Assembly: GCF_002803085.1 (NCBI RefSeq)
Contig: NZ_NNBJ01000001.1
Span: 637,040 to 701,039 of the forward strand
Source: Streptomyces sp. CB01201
GTDB lineage: Bacteria; Actinomycetota; Actinomycetes; Streptomycetales; Streptomycetaceae
Length of the DNA: 64,000 nt
Direction of reading: 5' to 3'
Numbering within the stretch: position 1 is the first letter of the stretch; every line of letters begins with the position of its first letter. Below, piece by piece: positions 24,674-32,725 of this stretch. The translations under genes were made by a program, and so were the position numbers. The notes beneath the pieces are model-generated. The model did not search any database, was not told where the DNA came from, and saw only the letters and a program-made list of their open reading frames with translations.

Positions 24674-25949
24674 CCTCGGCTACCTCCGTATTCCCGACAG
24701 CTGTTGGTTCTTCCTGATCCTGATGGAACGCACGCATCCCGGGCACGGCCAGCACCGCGGCGGAGGCGCCGAGTTGCACCACCGCGGCCACGACAAGGAC
24801 GGTGGTGCGGCCCAGCGCGTCCGCCAGAGGTCCCACGACGGCCAGGCCGATCGGCAGCAGAGCGAGGCTGCACAGCCAGTCGACCGAGGTCACGCGGCCG
24901 AGTAGGGCCGGCGGGAACTGGCGCTGTAGCGCGGTTTGCAGAAGGACGTTGAACGGCATCATCGCGAGTCCTGCCACGGCGTACCCGCCGACCACCCACC
25001 AGAGGGAGAAGGGGGTGAGCAGGACGAGCGGAACGGCGGCGAAGAGCGCGTTGAAGACGAGCGCACTCGTGCCGGGCCGCTTCAGCGGAATGCGCCCGAC
25101 CACGATCGTGCCGACCAGACCGCTCAGGCTGAACATCGCGATCACCAGGCCGTATGCGGTGGGGCCCGCGAACTTCTCCTGCGTGATGACCGGCAGCAGC
25201 ACCATGTGCGGTGCGACGACGAACATGGTCTGCAACGCGGTCATGACAAGAATGGCCGACACCCAGCGAATCCGGCGAACCGCCGCCAGGCCCTCCTTGG
25301 TCTCGGCGACGACGGAGGAACGGGACCTGGGCCGTTCCCGCCTCGGCTCGGTGACCAGGAGGACGCACACCAGACTGACCAGGAACGTGGCCGCGTTGAT
25401 GCCGAACGCCCACCGGGTTCCGGCGGTCGCCACGATCACACCGGCGAGCGCGGGGCCCACCACGGCCGCGCCGCTGTCCAGGGCTCCGCGCCAGGCGTTC
25501 GCGCTGAGCAGCCGCTCTTCGGGGACGATCGCAGGCACCAGTCCGCCGAACGCGGGACGGAAGAACGCCTCGCCGCTGCCGACCAGGAAGGTCAGGGCGG
25601 CGAGTTGGAGCGTCCCGGTGTCGAACCTCCCCGCCAGGGCCGCGGTGATCGCCACCAACCGGAACGCGTCGGCCAGGATCATCGCCCTGCGCCGGGGCAC
25701 GCGGTCCGCCCAGACACCCCCGAGGAGTGCGAACAGGACCGTGGCGAGGATGCGGCCGCCGATCACCATGCCGACGTCACCGGCATCACCGCCGGCCTCG
25801 ATCACCCTGAGGGACACAGCGATGGTGAAGAGCTGGTCCCCGACGGAGCTGACGGCCTGCCCGGCCCAGAGGAACCGGAAGTCCCGCAGCCCGATGGCGC
25901 TTTCGGCCATGCCTGCGGACAGTTTCTTGCTCAGCGTGCGCGCACTCAT
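24651..25949 (-). CDS. MFS transporter, probable peptide exporter of the cluster
   Basis: 432 residues from ATG 25949, which overlaps the stop of the M29-like gene (ATGA). About twelve membrane helices, with the conserved MFS loop after helix 2 (GGVWADRVPRRR) and an equivalent half-way loop (GRIPLKRPG). It resembles the DHA3/enterobactin-exporter-like group found in many antibiotic clusters. As the only transporter in the operon it most likely exports the mature peptide or confers self-resistance. The last about 30 residues are hydrophilic and overlap the next gene. Confidence 0.87.
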   Translation of the reverse strand: MSARTLSKKLSAGMAESAIGLRDFRFLWAGQAVSSVGDQLFTIAVSLRVIEAGGDAGDVGMVIGGRILATVLFALLGGVWADRVPRRRAMILADAFRLVAITAALAGRFDTGTLQLAALTFLVGSGEAFFRPAFGGLVPAIVPEERLLSANAWRGALDSGAAVVGPALAGVIVATAGTRWAFGINAATFLVSLVCVLLVTEPRRERPRSRSSVVAETKEGLAAVRRIRWVSAILVMTALQTMFVVAPHMVLLPVITQEKFAGPTAYGLVIAMFSLSGLVGTIVVGRIPLKRPGTSALVFNALFAAVPLVLLTPFSLWWVVGGYAVAGLAMMPFNVLLQTALQRQFPPALLGRVTSVDWLCSLALLPIGLAVVGPLADALGRTTVLVVAAVVQLGASAAVLAVPGMRAFHQDQEEPTAVGNTEVAEDGSRTSS

Positions 25950-27124
25950 CCGATCGGAGCCCCCGGAGCCCCCGCGGCTGGATCGGCCAACTGGCCGTAG
26001 CCGAACCCGCAGCAGTCGCCCGTGATGTCCTCGTCCCGCACGAGCGCGGGATGCTCGTCCCCGGTCAACGGGAAGTCGGCCAGGTCGATCGGCGAGGGCT
26101 CGTCGTCGACGAACACCTCGGCGCCATCGGTGATGAGGTCGAGGTGCACCTTCTCCTCGTAGTCGACCGCGGAGCGGTCCTGGTTGTGCTGGCCGAACCC
26201 GATGTGCACGCCGACGCGCCGCTCGTTGATGTGCGAGTTGGCGGGGATGAACCGGCCGATTCCCCTGTTGGTGCCGAAGCCCAGCTCACCGACCCGGGTG
26301 CCGTTGGGCTGCTTGAAGCAGAGTTCCACCAGTTCGCGGACGTCGGCGCCGGCGCACTCGACGTGCGTGGCACGCCCGTCGGTGATGTCGACCGTCAGGG
26401 GGTGGGCTGCCAGCCGGGTGTCGATCCGTGTGATGACGTTGCAATTCAGCGCGCCGTCGGCCACCAGGCGGCCGTCGATGCGGGCCGGGTACGTGGCGAT
26501 CTCGCCCGCGGGGAGAATGGTGAAGCCGCCGGGCCGCCACACTCCGCGGTTGCTGATCCAGTCGAATCGGTCCGCATCGAGAGTGATCCGGAGATCGGTA
26601 CCGCCACGCGTGCGGATCCGGAGATTGCGCGCCCGGGTCAGCCGCGTCAACAGCGCGGCGTTGCGCGCACTGAGTTCCTCCGGCCCGAGGTTGAGGGCCT
26701 GCTCGAAGAACTCACGCGACGCGCTGATGATGCGTACCACCATGCACCGATCACCACCGACCCGCTGTAGCACGTCGGCGAGGGGCCCGAAGTGGGACAT
26801 CGTGTCCCGTTCGAGCGTAAGGACGACGAGCCGACCGGAGTGGGAATCGGCCTCCGCGACCGCGGTGTTCAGGCGCTGGGCGAACTCGTAGTCCACGAGC
26901 GGGCGCATACCCACGACCTGCGTGCGGAGGTTGCGTTGCCTCAGCCCTGCCACCAGCCAGGCGGCCGCCTCCCGGCTGTCCGGGGAGAAGGCGACGATGC
27001 AGTGATCGTCGGGGGAGACGCCGACGTACCGGTCAAGGAGGGAATCCACGCCGGCCTGGAGTTCGGGGCCGGTCTGCAAGACGCTCAAGATGCTTCTTCT
27101 CCCATGGCCTGTGATCGCTTCCAT
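25946..27124 (-). CDS. M29-type (aminopeptidase T-like) metalloprotein of the peptide cluster
   Basis: 392 residues if started at ATG 27124. That codon lies 2 bases after a strong hairpin and lacks a clear binding site; TTG about 45 bases further in, after GGGAGAAG, is an alternative. The C-terminal half keeps the M29 metal-ligand pattern: Glu209 (PAGEIATYP), Glu280 (VGELGFGTN), His307 (VGVHIGFG), His328 and Asp330 (KVHLD). That suggests an active dinuclear metal site, hence an aminopeptidase that could trim leader or finished peptide. The N-terminal half is less conserved. First enzyme gene after the precursor, coupled to the exporter by ATGA. A non-proteolytic role is possible. Confidence 0.75.
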   Translation of the reverse strand: MEAITGHGRRSILSVLQTGPELQAGVDSLLDRYVGVSPDDHCIVAFSPDSREAAAWLVAGLRQRNLRTQVVGMRPLVDYEFAQRLNTAVAEADSHSGRLVVLTLERDTMSHFGPLADVLQRVGGDRCMVVRIISASREFFEQALNLGPEELSARNAALLTRLTRARNLRIRTRGGTDLRITLDADRFDWISNRGVWRPGGFTILPAGEIATYPARIDGRLVADGALNCNVITRIDTRLAAHPLTVDITDGRATHVECAGADVRELVELCFKQPNGTRVGELGFGTNRGIGRFIPANSHINERRVGVHIGFGQHNQDRSAVDYEEKVHLDLITDGAEVFVDDEPSPIDLADFPLTGDEHPALVRDEDITGDCCGFGYGQLADPAAGAPGAPIG

Positions 27125-27126
27125 CG

Positions 27127-27163
27127 GTGTTCCAGCCGCAGGAACGTCCTGCGGCTGGAACAC
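27127..27163 (-). terminator. Perfect 17-bp stem-loop between precursor and enzyme genes
   Basis: Arms GTGTTCCAGCCGCAGGA (27127-27143) and TCCTGCGGCTGGAACAC (27147-27163) pair perfectly around a 3-base loop. It begins 24 bases after the precursor stop and ends 2 bases before the assigned start of the M29-like gene. Probably a partial terminator or attenuator giving excess precursor. It could also hide the downstream ribosome binding site. No U-tract. Confidence 0.78.
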
Positions 27164-27186
27164 CCGATAATGCCGGTCAGGAGCGA

Positions 27187-27357
27187 TCAGGTGGCGACGA
27201 ACCACGCCATCAGGGGCCCTTCGTCGCCACTGCCCACCGGCTCAAGAACCGCGTCCGACTCGGCAGCGGAGAGTTCGCGCAGGGCGTCCTCCACCAGCGA
27301 TTCGTAAGACGGTGCTTCCACAGTGGTGCCCGTTGCAGGGGCAGGATTCAGTGCCAT
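27187..27357 (-). CDS. 56-residue RiPP-type precursor peptide
   Basis: ATG 27357 has GAGAGGAG about 8 bases upstream and a good promoter 35-60 bases upstream. The peptide has a low-complexity N-terminus (ALNPAPATGTT), an acidic amphipathic helix about 17-40 (SYESLVEDALRELSAAESD) as in many RiPP leaders, a Gly-Ser-Gly hinge at 42-44, then the hydrophobic C-terminus GPLMAWFVAT. There is no Cys, and Ser/Thr are few in the tail, so lanthionine or thiazole chemistry is unlikely. The tail, or part of DEGPLMAWFVAT, is the likely core and is a fitting substrate for beta-hydroxylation. No known class is recognised from sequence alone. Confidence 0.75.
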   Translation of the reverse strand: MALNPAPATGTTVEAPSYESLVEDALRELSAAESDAVLEPVGSGDEGPLMAWFVAT

Positions 27358-27389
27358 CTTGACTCCTCTCAGACAACAGTGATCGCTCG

Positions 27390-27419
27390 ACCGTAAGGAG
27401 CGTGACTGGGCCATGTCAA
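27390..27419 (-). promoter_or_regulatory. Sigma-70-type promoter for the precursor operon
   Basis: On the minus strand TTGACA (27419-27414) and TACGGT (27395-27390) are separated by 18 bases, close to the vegetative sigma consensus of streptomycetes. The start would fall near 27383, about 25 bases before the precursor ATG. A perfect -35 box is uncommon in this GC-rich sequence. Confidence 0.7.
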
Positions 27420-27500
27420 TGAAGCGTCGTGGCCAACTGCCGCCATCCTGGGCCGACTTGAAGATCGTCGATGGCGGACCGGGAGCCGGGAGGCGGCCTC

Positions 27501-27895
27501 CTAGGAGGCCCCCAGCTCGTCGGCCGCCCGCCAGGCGTGGTGGGCGAAGCGGGCGGCCTGGGGGTGGGCGCCGTGCGAGGGGTGGGCGAGGTAGGCGGGG
27601 ACCGGGGGTGCTCCGGTCAGCGGGACCAGGCGGACGAAGGGGTGTGTGTAGCGGCGGGCGGCGGCGACCGGCGCGGTGCCCACGCCGAGGCCGACGGCCA
27701 CCTGCTCCAGCCACTCGTCGAAGTTGCGGCACTCGGCGCCGACCTCGGGACGGCTTCCGTCCGGCCACATGTCGGGGAACGTGGTGCCGCTCACCGTGTT
27801 GATGATCAGGGGGAGTCCGGCCAGCTCCGCCCAGTCCAGCTCGGTGCGCTCGGCCAACTGCCAGCTTGCGGGGACTGCCGCGATGCGGGGCTCGT
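27501..27895 (-). pseudogene. LysR-type regulator, C-terminal fragment
   Basis: The minus-strand frame ending at 27501 encodes about 130 residues of a LysR substrate-binding domain (RIAAVPASWQLAERTELDWAELAGLPLI, later AVGLGVGTAPVAAA and LAHPSHGAHPQAARFA). The DNA-binding N-terminus and about the first 170 residues are missing. The frame runs straight into the start of the divergent hydrolase frame, with no Met and no intergenic region. A deletion has removed the LysR head and the shared promoter. Not functional as a regulator. Confidence 0.75.
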
Positions 27896-28651
27896 GGTCC
27901 TGTCGAACACGTCCTCATCGACGGCCGCCCGGACCTGGCGCCGCTGGTCTTCCTGCACGGCGGACTCGGTTGCGTCGCCGCATGGGGCCGCTTTCCCGCC
28001 CGACTCGCCGCCGCCACCGGGCGCCGCGCCCTGGTCTACTCCCGGCACGGCCACGGCGGCAGCGGACCCGACCCGCTGCCCCGCACCCCGCGCTACATGC
28101 ACGAGCACGCCCAGGACCTGTTGCCGGGGCTGCTCGATGCCCTCGGACTGCACCGCCCCGTCCTCGTGGGCCACAGCGACGGCGCCTCGATCGCGCTGCT
28201 GCACGCCTCGGTGCGTCCGGTGGCGGCCGTCGTCGGCATGGGTCCGCACCTGTACTTCGAGGAGGAGAACCGCCTCGGCATCGAAGCCGCCCGCGCCTCC
28301 TACGAGGCCGGTCCGCTCGCCAAGAAGCTGGCCCTGGTGCACGACGACCCCCGGGGCGTCTTCGACCGGTGGTCCGGAGTCTGGCTCTCGCCCGGTTTCC
28401 GCGACTGGGACATCGAGGGCGATCTGGACGTCACCGCGCCGGTGTTGATGATCCAGGGCGACGCGGACGAATACGGCTCCCTCGGCCAGCTCGACGCCGC
28501 CGCCCGCGCGGTGCGCGGCCCGTTCCGGCGCCTGGTGCCCGAAGGCTGCGACCACTACCCGTACCTGGTCTGCCCCGACCTCGTCATCGAGTCCGTCGGC
28601 GACTTCCTCGACGCGCACGTCGGCGCCCCCGCCGCGGAGGCCGTCCGATGA
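27890..28651 (+). CDS. Alpha/beta hydrolase, 5' end damaged
   Basis: From about 27905 the frame reads as a hydrolase (VEHVLIDGRPDLAPLVFLHGG). The oxyanion HGG, the nucleophile elbow GHSDGA, an Asp in IQGDADEYG and the catalytic His in CDHYPYL are all present, so the enzyme body is intact. No in-frame ATG or GTG lies before the conserved start; only a TTG at 27866, inside the former LysR gene, opens the frame. The start and promoter were probably lost in the same deletion that cut LysR. It overlaps the next gene by ATGA, so it was in an operon with the ligase, PhyH and dehydrogenase genes. Confidence 0.65.
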   Translation, partial: ARGPVEHVLIDGRPDLAPLVFLHGGLGCVAAWGRFPARLAAATGRRALVYSRHGHGGSGPDPLPRTPRYMHEHAQDLLPGLLDALGLHRPVLVGHSDGASIALLHASVRPVAAVVGMGPHLYFEEENRLGIEAARASYEAGPLAKKLALVHDDPRGVFDRWSGVWLSPGFRDWDIEGDLDVTAPVLMIQGDADEYGSLGQLDAAARAVRGPFRRLVPEGCDHYPYLVCPDLVIESVGDFLDAHVGAPAAEAVR

Positions 28652-29630
28652 CCGCTCCCGCGCACGCCGCGACGACCGCACCGGCGGCCACGGAGAACCC
28701 CGTACGCCTCGACGCACTCCTGGCCCGCTCCGCCCGCCTCCACCCCGGGCGCCCCGCGCTCGAAGGCGCCGGTGAAAGCTGGACGTACGCCCAACTCGAC
28801 CACGCTGTAGAGGTGTTGGCCGCCCGGCTGAGTTCCGACGGGCTCGCCCCGGGCGACCGGGTCGGCGTCTACGCCCCCAAGACCCCGGCCACCGTCATCG
28901 CCCTGTACGCGGCTCTGCGGGCCGGTGCGGTGGCAGCGCCCCTGGACGTGGCCGACCCGCCGGAACGCACCGCCCGCATGATCCGCAACGCCGGCCTGTC
29001 GCAGCTGCTCACCAGCGACCGCGCCCTGGCCGGGGCGCACCGCGCCGCCGTCCGGGCCCGCGACGGCGCCCCGGCCGAGGGCGAGGCCCTCGACCACGGC
29101 CTGCACCGACTGCGCGTCCTGGCCCCCGACGAGCGGCCCGGTCCGCTGCCCGCACCCACCGACCGCGGCGGCTACATCCTGTTCACCTCCGGCTCCACCG
29201 GCTGGCCCAAGGGCGTCCTGCTCTCGCACGGCAACGTCGCCCACTACGCTCTGTGGGCCGCCCGTGAGTTCGGGCTCACCCCCGAGGACCGGATCGGTTC
29301 CCAGGCCGCCCTCACCTTCGACCTGACCACCTTCGACCTGTTCAGCGCCGCCGCCGCCGGTTCCTGCACGGTCTTGATGCCGGACCTGTTGCGCGCCTTC
29401 CCGCGCGATGTCGTCGGCTGGCTGACCGAGCAGCGCATCACCCACTTCGTGGCCGTGCCCTCGCTCTACCACGGCATGCTCCAGCAGGGCGGCATCGCCG
29501 ACTCCCCGCCGAGGCACCTGCGCCTCGCCGCCTTCGGCGGGGAGGCGTTCGCCCCCGAAGTCCTGGAGCGCTAGCTGGAGTTGCTCGACGGCGTCCCCTT
29601 CTGCGACCTGTACGGCCCCACCCCACCCGC
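28648..29630 (+). pseudogene. AMP-dependent ligase / NRPS-like adenylation domain, interrupted and truncated
   Basis: The frame from ATG 28648 encodes an acyl-adenylate-forming domain: ATP-binding loop LFTSGSTGWPKGV near residue 180 and AALTFDLTTFDLF near 220. It hits an in-frame TAG at 29572-29574. Beyond the TAG the same frame continues the family sequence (LELLDGVPFCDLYGPT, the A5 motif) until about 29625. It then runs into unrelated AC-rich DNA just before the PhyH gene. About 200 C-terminal residues, including the catalytic Lys and any carrier domain, are gone. Nonsense mutation plus deletion make it nonfunctional. Confidence 0.8.
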
Positions 29631-29676
29631 ACACGCATCGACACACCACACCCCACATCCTCAGGAGAAGAAACCC

Positions 29677-30495
29677 ATGCGACTGACCCGGCACCAGGTC
29701 GACCAGTACCACGACCAGGGATTCCTGACGCTGGAAGCCCTCCTCGACCCCCGCGAGGTGGACACGCTGCGGGCGGCCCTCGACCGGGACGTCAAGACCC
29801 CCGGCCCCCAACTGGTGACCGAGGACGGCGGCACGGAGGTGCGCGCGGTCTACTCCTCGCACCAGCGCCAACCCGAATACGCCGGCCTGGTCCGCGACCC
29901 CCGCATCCTGCCGGCCGTCCAGCAGCTGCTCACGGACGACGTCTACATCTACCAGTTCAAGATCAACGCCAAGCCGGCCTTCGGCGGCGACAAGTGGGCC
30001 TGGCACCAGGACTACCTGGCCTGGCGCCTCGCCGACGGGCTTCCCGCCCCGCGGCAGACCAGCATCGGTGTCTTCCTGGACGACGTCACAGAATTCAACG
30101 GCCCCGTCATCTTCCTGCCGGGCTCGCACCGCGACGGACTCGTCCGCGAGGGCCGTTCGGCCAGCGCCAAGTCCGACCAGCACCTCGACCCCGACGACAT
30201 CTCGCTGACCCCGCAGCAGCTCGCCACACTCGTCGACCGGCACGGCATGACCAGTCCCAAGGGGCCGGCCGGCTCCGTGGTGCTGTTCTCGCCGGAGATC
30301 GTGCACGGTTCGGCACCCAACATGTCGCCGTTCGCCCGCCGTCTGCTGATCGCCACCTACAACGACACGGCCAACCTGCCGCGGCCCGCCGGCGCCCCGC
30401 GTCCGGACTACGTCGTGTGCCGCGACACCGAGCCGCTGCGCCCCCTGGACGCGCCCTTCTCCGCGGCGCTCGCGCTGCGTACGGTGACGTCATGA
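29677..30495 (+). CDS. PhyH family Fe(II)/alpha-ketoglutarate dioxygenase
   Basis: 272 residues; AGGAGAAG precedes ATG 29677. The iron ligands are His110-Gln-Asp112 (WAWHQDYLAW) and His210 (EIVHGSAPN), with the co-substrate Arg in the following ARRLLIATYN. The strand NGPVIFLPGSHRDGL is typical of phytanoyl-CoA dioxygenase/ectoine-hydroxylase relatives. It hydroxylates a small molecule or carrier-bound acid. It overlaps the dehydrogenase gene by 4 bases, so hydroxylation followed by oxidation is plausible. Its upstream operon partners are damaged, but this gene looks intact. Confidence 0.86.
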   Translation: MRLTRHQVDQYHDQGFLTLEALLDPREVDTLRAALDRDVKTPGPQLVTEDGGTEVRAVYSSHQRQPEYAGLVRDPRILPAVQQLLTDDVYIYQFKINAKPAFGGDKWAWHQDYLAWRLADGLPAPRQTSIGVFLDDVTEFNGPVIFLPGSHRDGLVREGRSASAKSDQHLDPDDISLTPQQLATLVDRHGMTSPKGPAGSVVLFSPEIVHGSAPNMSPFARRLLIATYNDTANLPRPAGAPRPDYVVCRDTEPLRPLDAPFSAALALRTVTS

Positions 30496-31598
30496 CGCCC
30501 CGCACCGGACGTGCCGTCGTCCTGGAGGAGTTCAACGCCCCATTGAAACTACGGGAGTTCGCGCTGCCCCCGGCCCCGGACGGCGGCATGATCGTCGCGT
30601 GTGGCTACGGCGGGGTGTGCGGCACCGATCTGCACTTGCGGCAGGGGCACCTCGACATCCCGGTCCCGCTCGTCCTCGGCCATGAAGGCCTGGGCGTCAT
30701 AGAGGAGTTGGGCGCCGGTACGCACCGCGACGCCACCGGAGCGCCGCTCGCGGCCGGTGACACGGTGATGTGGGCGTCCTCCATCGCCTGCGGTGTCTGC
30801 CCGCCCTGCCGGCTGCACCGCGAACCGACCCTGTGCGAGCAACGCCGCACCTACGGCGTCAACCGTGCCGTCGACAGTGGTCCGGAGCTCTCCGGAGCGT
30901 GGGCCGACCACATCGTGCTCCAGCCCGGCACCGCCGTCATCAAGGTGCCCGACGGCATCGACCCGCTCGCCGCCATGTCGCTGGCCTGCGCCGGGCCCAC
31001 CGTGGCCCACGCCCTCTACGAGCGGCGGCCGGTGCGGCTGGGCGAGAGCGTGGTGGTGCAGGGCAGCGGCCCGGTCGGCCTCGCGGCGGCCGCGTTCGCG
31101 CAACTGGCGGGCGCCTCCCGGGTCATCGTCGTCGGCGGCCCGGCCGGTCGGCTCGACCTGGCTGCCGCCGCCGGCATCGGCGACATCCACCTGGACATCG
31201 CCGACGCCGACGACCCCGAGGAGATCCTGCGCGAGGTACGGGCGGCCACCGGCGGGGACGGCGCCGACCTGGTCATCGAGTGCGCCGGGGTGCCGGCCGC
31301 GGTCGGGCAGGGTCTCACCCTCGCCCGCCGGGGCGGCAGCTACCTCATCATCGGCCAGTACACGGACGCCGGGGACACCCTGATCAACCCGCACCAGATC
31401 GTCCACCGGCAGCTGGACGTCGTCGGCTCCTGGGCCTTCACCGGCGCCCATCTCGTCGAATACGTCCGCCTGCTGCCCGCCCTCACCACCCGGTTCGACC
31501 TGGCGAGCCTGGTGACCCGGTTCCCCCTGGAACAGCACACCGAAGCGCTCGGCGCGGTCGCCGAAGGGTCGGTGATGAAGGCGGTGCTCACCTCCTGA
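30492..31598 (+). CDS. Zinc-binding alcohol dehydrogenase
   Basis: 368 residues, ATG overlapping the PhyH stop. GVCGTDLH carries the catalytic-zinc Cys, GHEGLGVIEELG the catalytic His-Glu region, and CGVCPPCRLHREPTLC the four cysteines of the structural zinc. The Rossmann motif is GSGPVGLAAAAFAQ near residue 195. A medium-chain NAD(P)-dependent alcohol dehydrogenase is clear. Operon context with the PhyH oxygenase suggests it oxidises the hydroxylated product, or reduces the keto form. Last gene of this decaying operon. Confidence 0.87.
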   Translation: MTPRTGRAVVLEEFNAPLKLREFALPPAPDGGMIVACGYGGVCGTDLHLRQGHLDIPVPLVLGHEGLGVIEELGAGTHRDATGAPLAAGDTVMWASSIACGVCPPCRLHREPTLCEQRRTYGVNRAVDSGPELSGAWADHIVLQPGTAVIKVPDGIDPLAAMSLACAGPTVAHALYERRPVRLGESVVVQGSGPVGLAAAAFAQLAGASRVIVVGGPAGRLDLAAAAGIGDIHLDIADADDPEEILREVRAATGGDGADLVIECAGVPAAVGQGLTLARRGGSYLIIGQYTDAGDTLINPHQIVHRQLDVVGSWAFTGAHLVEYVRLLPALTTRFDLASLVTRFPLEQHTEALGAVAEGSVMKAVLTS

Positions 31599-31742
31599 CA
31601 CCCACCCCGCAGTGCCCACTTCCCGAGGCACCGGCCCGCGCGATGTGACGGTGACCGGTGAAGGCGACGGCCCGACAGCAGCCCACCGGCGCGGTCGGGC
31701 CGTCACCGCTGCCCGCGCGCGGCCGCCCCGTGACGCACCGGC

Positions 31743-32564
31743 TCACCCGACCAGCAACCCCAGCGCCGACTCCGTCGCGCGGTCGTCAGGAAGGTAGGCG
31801 AGCAGATGGTGGCCCGGCTCGTCGACCGCGGCGAGCTTGACGTACCGCAGACGCAGATCACCGGCGACCGGATGCCGGAAGTGACGTACGGCGGGATGGA
31901 AGGCCGAGGTCTCCCGGTCGCCGTACCAACGCGCCGCATCCGGGTCGGCAAGCAGCTCCGCGGTGATCTCGGCATACCGGCCGTCCTGCGGATGCCGGGC
32001 CGCCTTCGCCCGGAACTGGCCCAGCAGGCTCCGCGCCTCATGCTCCCAACTGGCCAGCAGCGTACGGGCGGGCGGCCAGCGGAACACCAGCCACAGCAGA
32101 TTGCGCTGCTTGGGCGCCAGCCGCGCCAGATCGGTGAGCAGTGCCGTGTACCCGGAGTTCCAGGCCAGCAGGTCCCAGTGCGGGTCGAGCACCACGGCCG
32201 GGTTCGGCGCAAGCGACTCCACCAGGGACAGCAGGTTGCGCGACACCCACCCCGGCGGCTGCTTTGCCGGCGCGGCGTGGGCCACGAAGGACATCACATG
32301 CGCGGTCTCGTCCGCGTCGAGGTGCAGCGCCCGGGCCACCGACCGGAGCACCTGCTCCGACGTACGCACACGCCCCTGCTCCAGCCACGCGTACCAGGAA
32401 CTGCTGATGCCGGCCAGCGCCGCGACCTCCGCGCGCCGCAGCCCAGGGGTACGACGCCGCGGTGAACCGGGCAGCCCCACATCGGCCGGGGCCAGCCGCT
32501 CCCGCCGAGAGCGCAGGAACGCGCCCAACTCGCGGTCCGGGCCGTTGGCTCCTCCGCCGCTCAT
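31743..32564 (-). CDS. XRE-type regulator with MmyB-like C-terminal domain
   Basis: 273 residues from ATG 32564 (an upstream start 18 bases earlier is possible). A helix-turn-helix lies at about 35-75 (LRRAEVAALAGISSSWYAWLEQGR). A long ligand-binding-like domain follows (VVLDPHWDLLAWNSGYTALL, FHPAVRHFRHPVAGDLRLRY), the MmyB-like part common in actinomycetes. These act as repressors or activators of adjacent transporter or reductase genes. It is divergent from the MFS gene at 32726, with the promoter region between, so that transporter is its likely target. Confidence 0.85.
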   Translation of the reverse strand: MSGGGANGPDRELGAFLRSRRERLAPADVGLPGSPRRRTPGLRRAEVAALAGISSSWYAWLEQGRVRTSEQVLRSVARALHLDADETAHVMSFVAHAAPAKQPPGWVSRNLLSLVESLAPNPAVVLDPHWDLLAWNSGYTALLTDLARLAPKQRNLLWLVFRWPPARTLLASWEHEARSLLGQFRAKAARHPQDGRYAEITAELLADPDAARWYGDRETSAFHPAVRHFRHPVAGDLRLRYVKLAAVDEPGHHLLAYLPDDRATESALGLLVG

Positions 32565-32725
32565 GCTCCCTCCCCCTCGCACCGCGGACTACCTCCCGGG
32601 GGGCGTGCGACATGCCCCCAGGGTGTGAGCAAGGGTAATCGGCTGGGGCCCCGCCTCGATCGCCGCCGGTGGTGAGCTGGAGCTGCCGGTTCGTCAGGAC
32701 CGGCAGGCACGCCACAAGGAGCCCC

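Noticed and set aside
27501..31598. The hydrolase/ligase/PhyH/dehydrogenase operon as part of the HEXXH peptide cluster
   Set aside because: It is on the opposite strand beyond the precursor promoter, is separated by a truncated LysR gene, and is decaying while the peptide cluster is intact.
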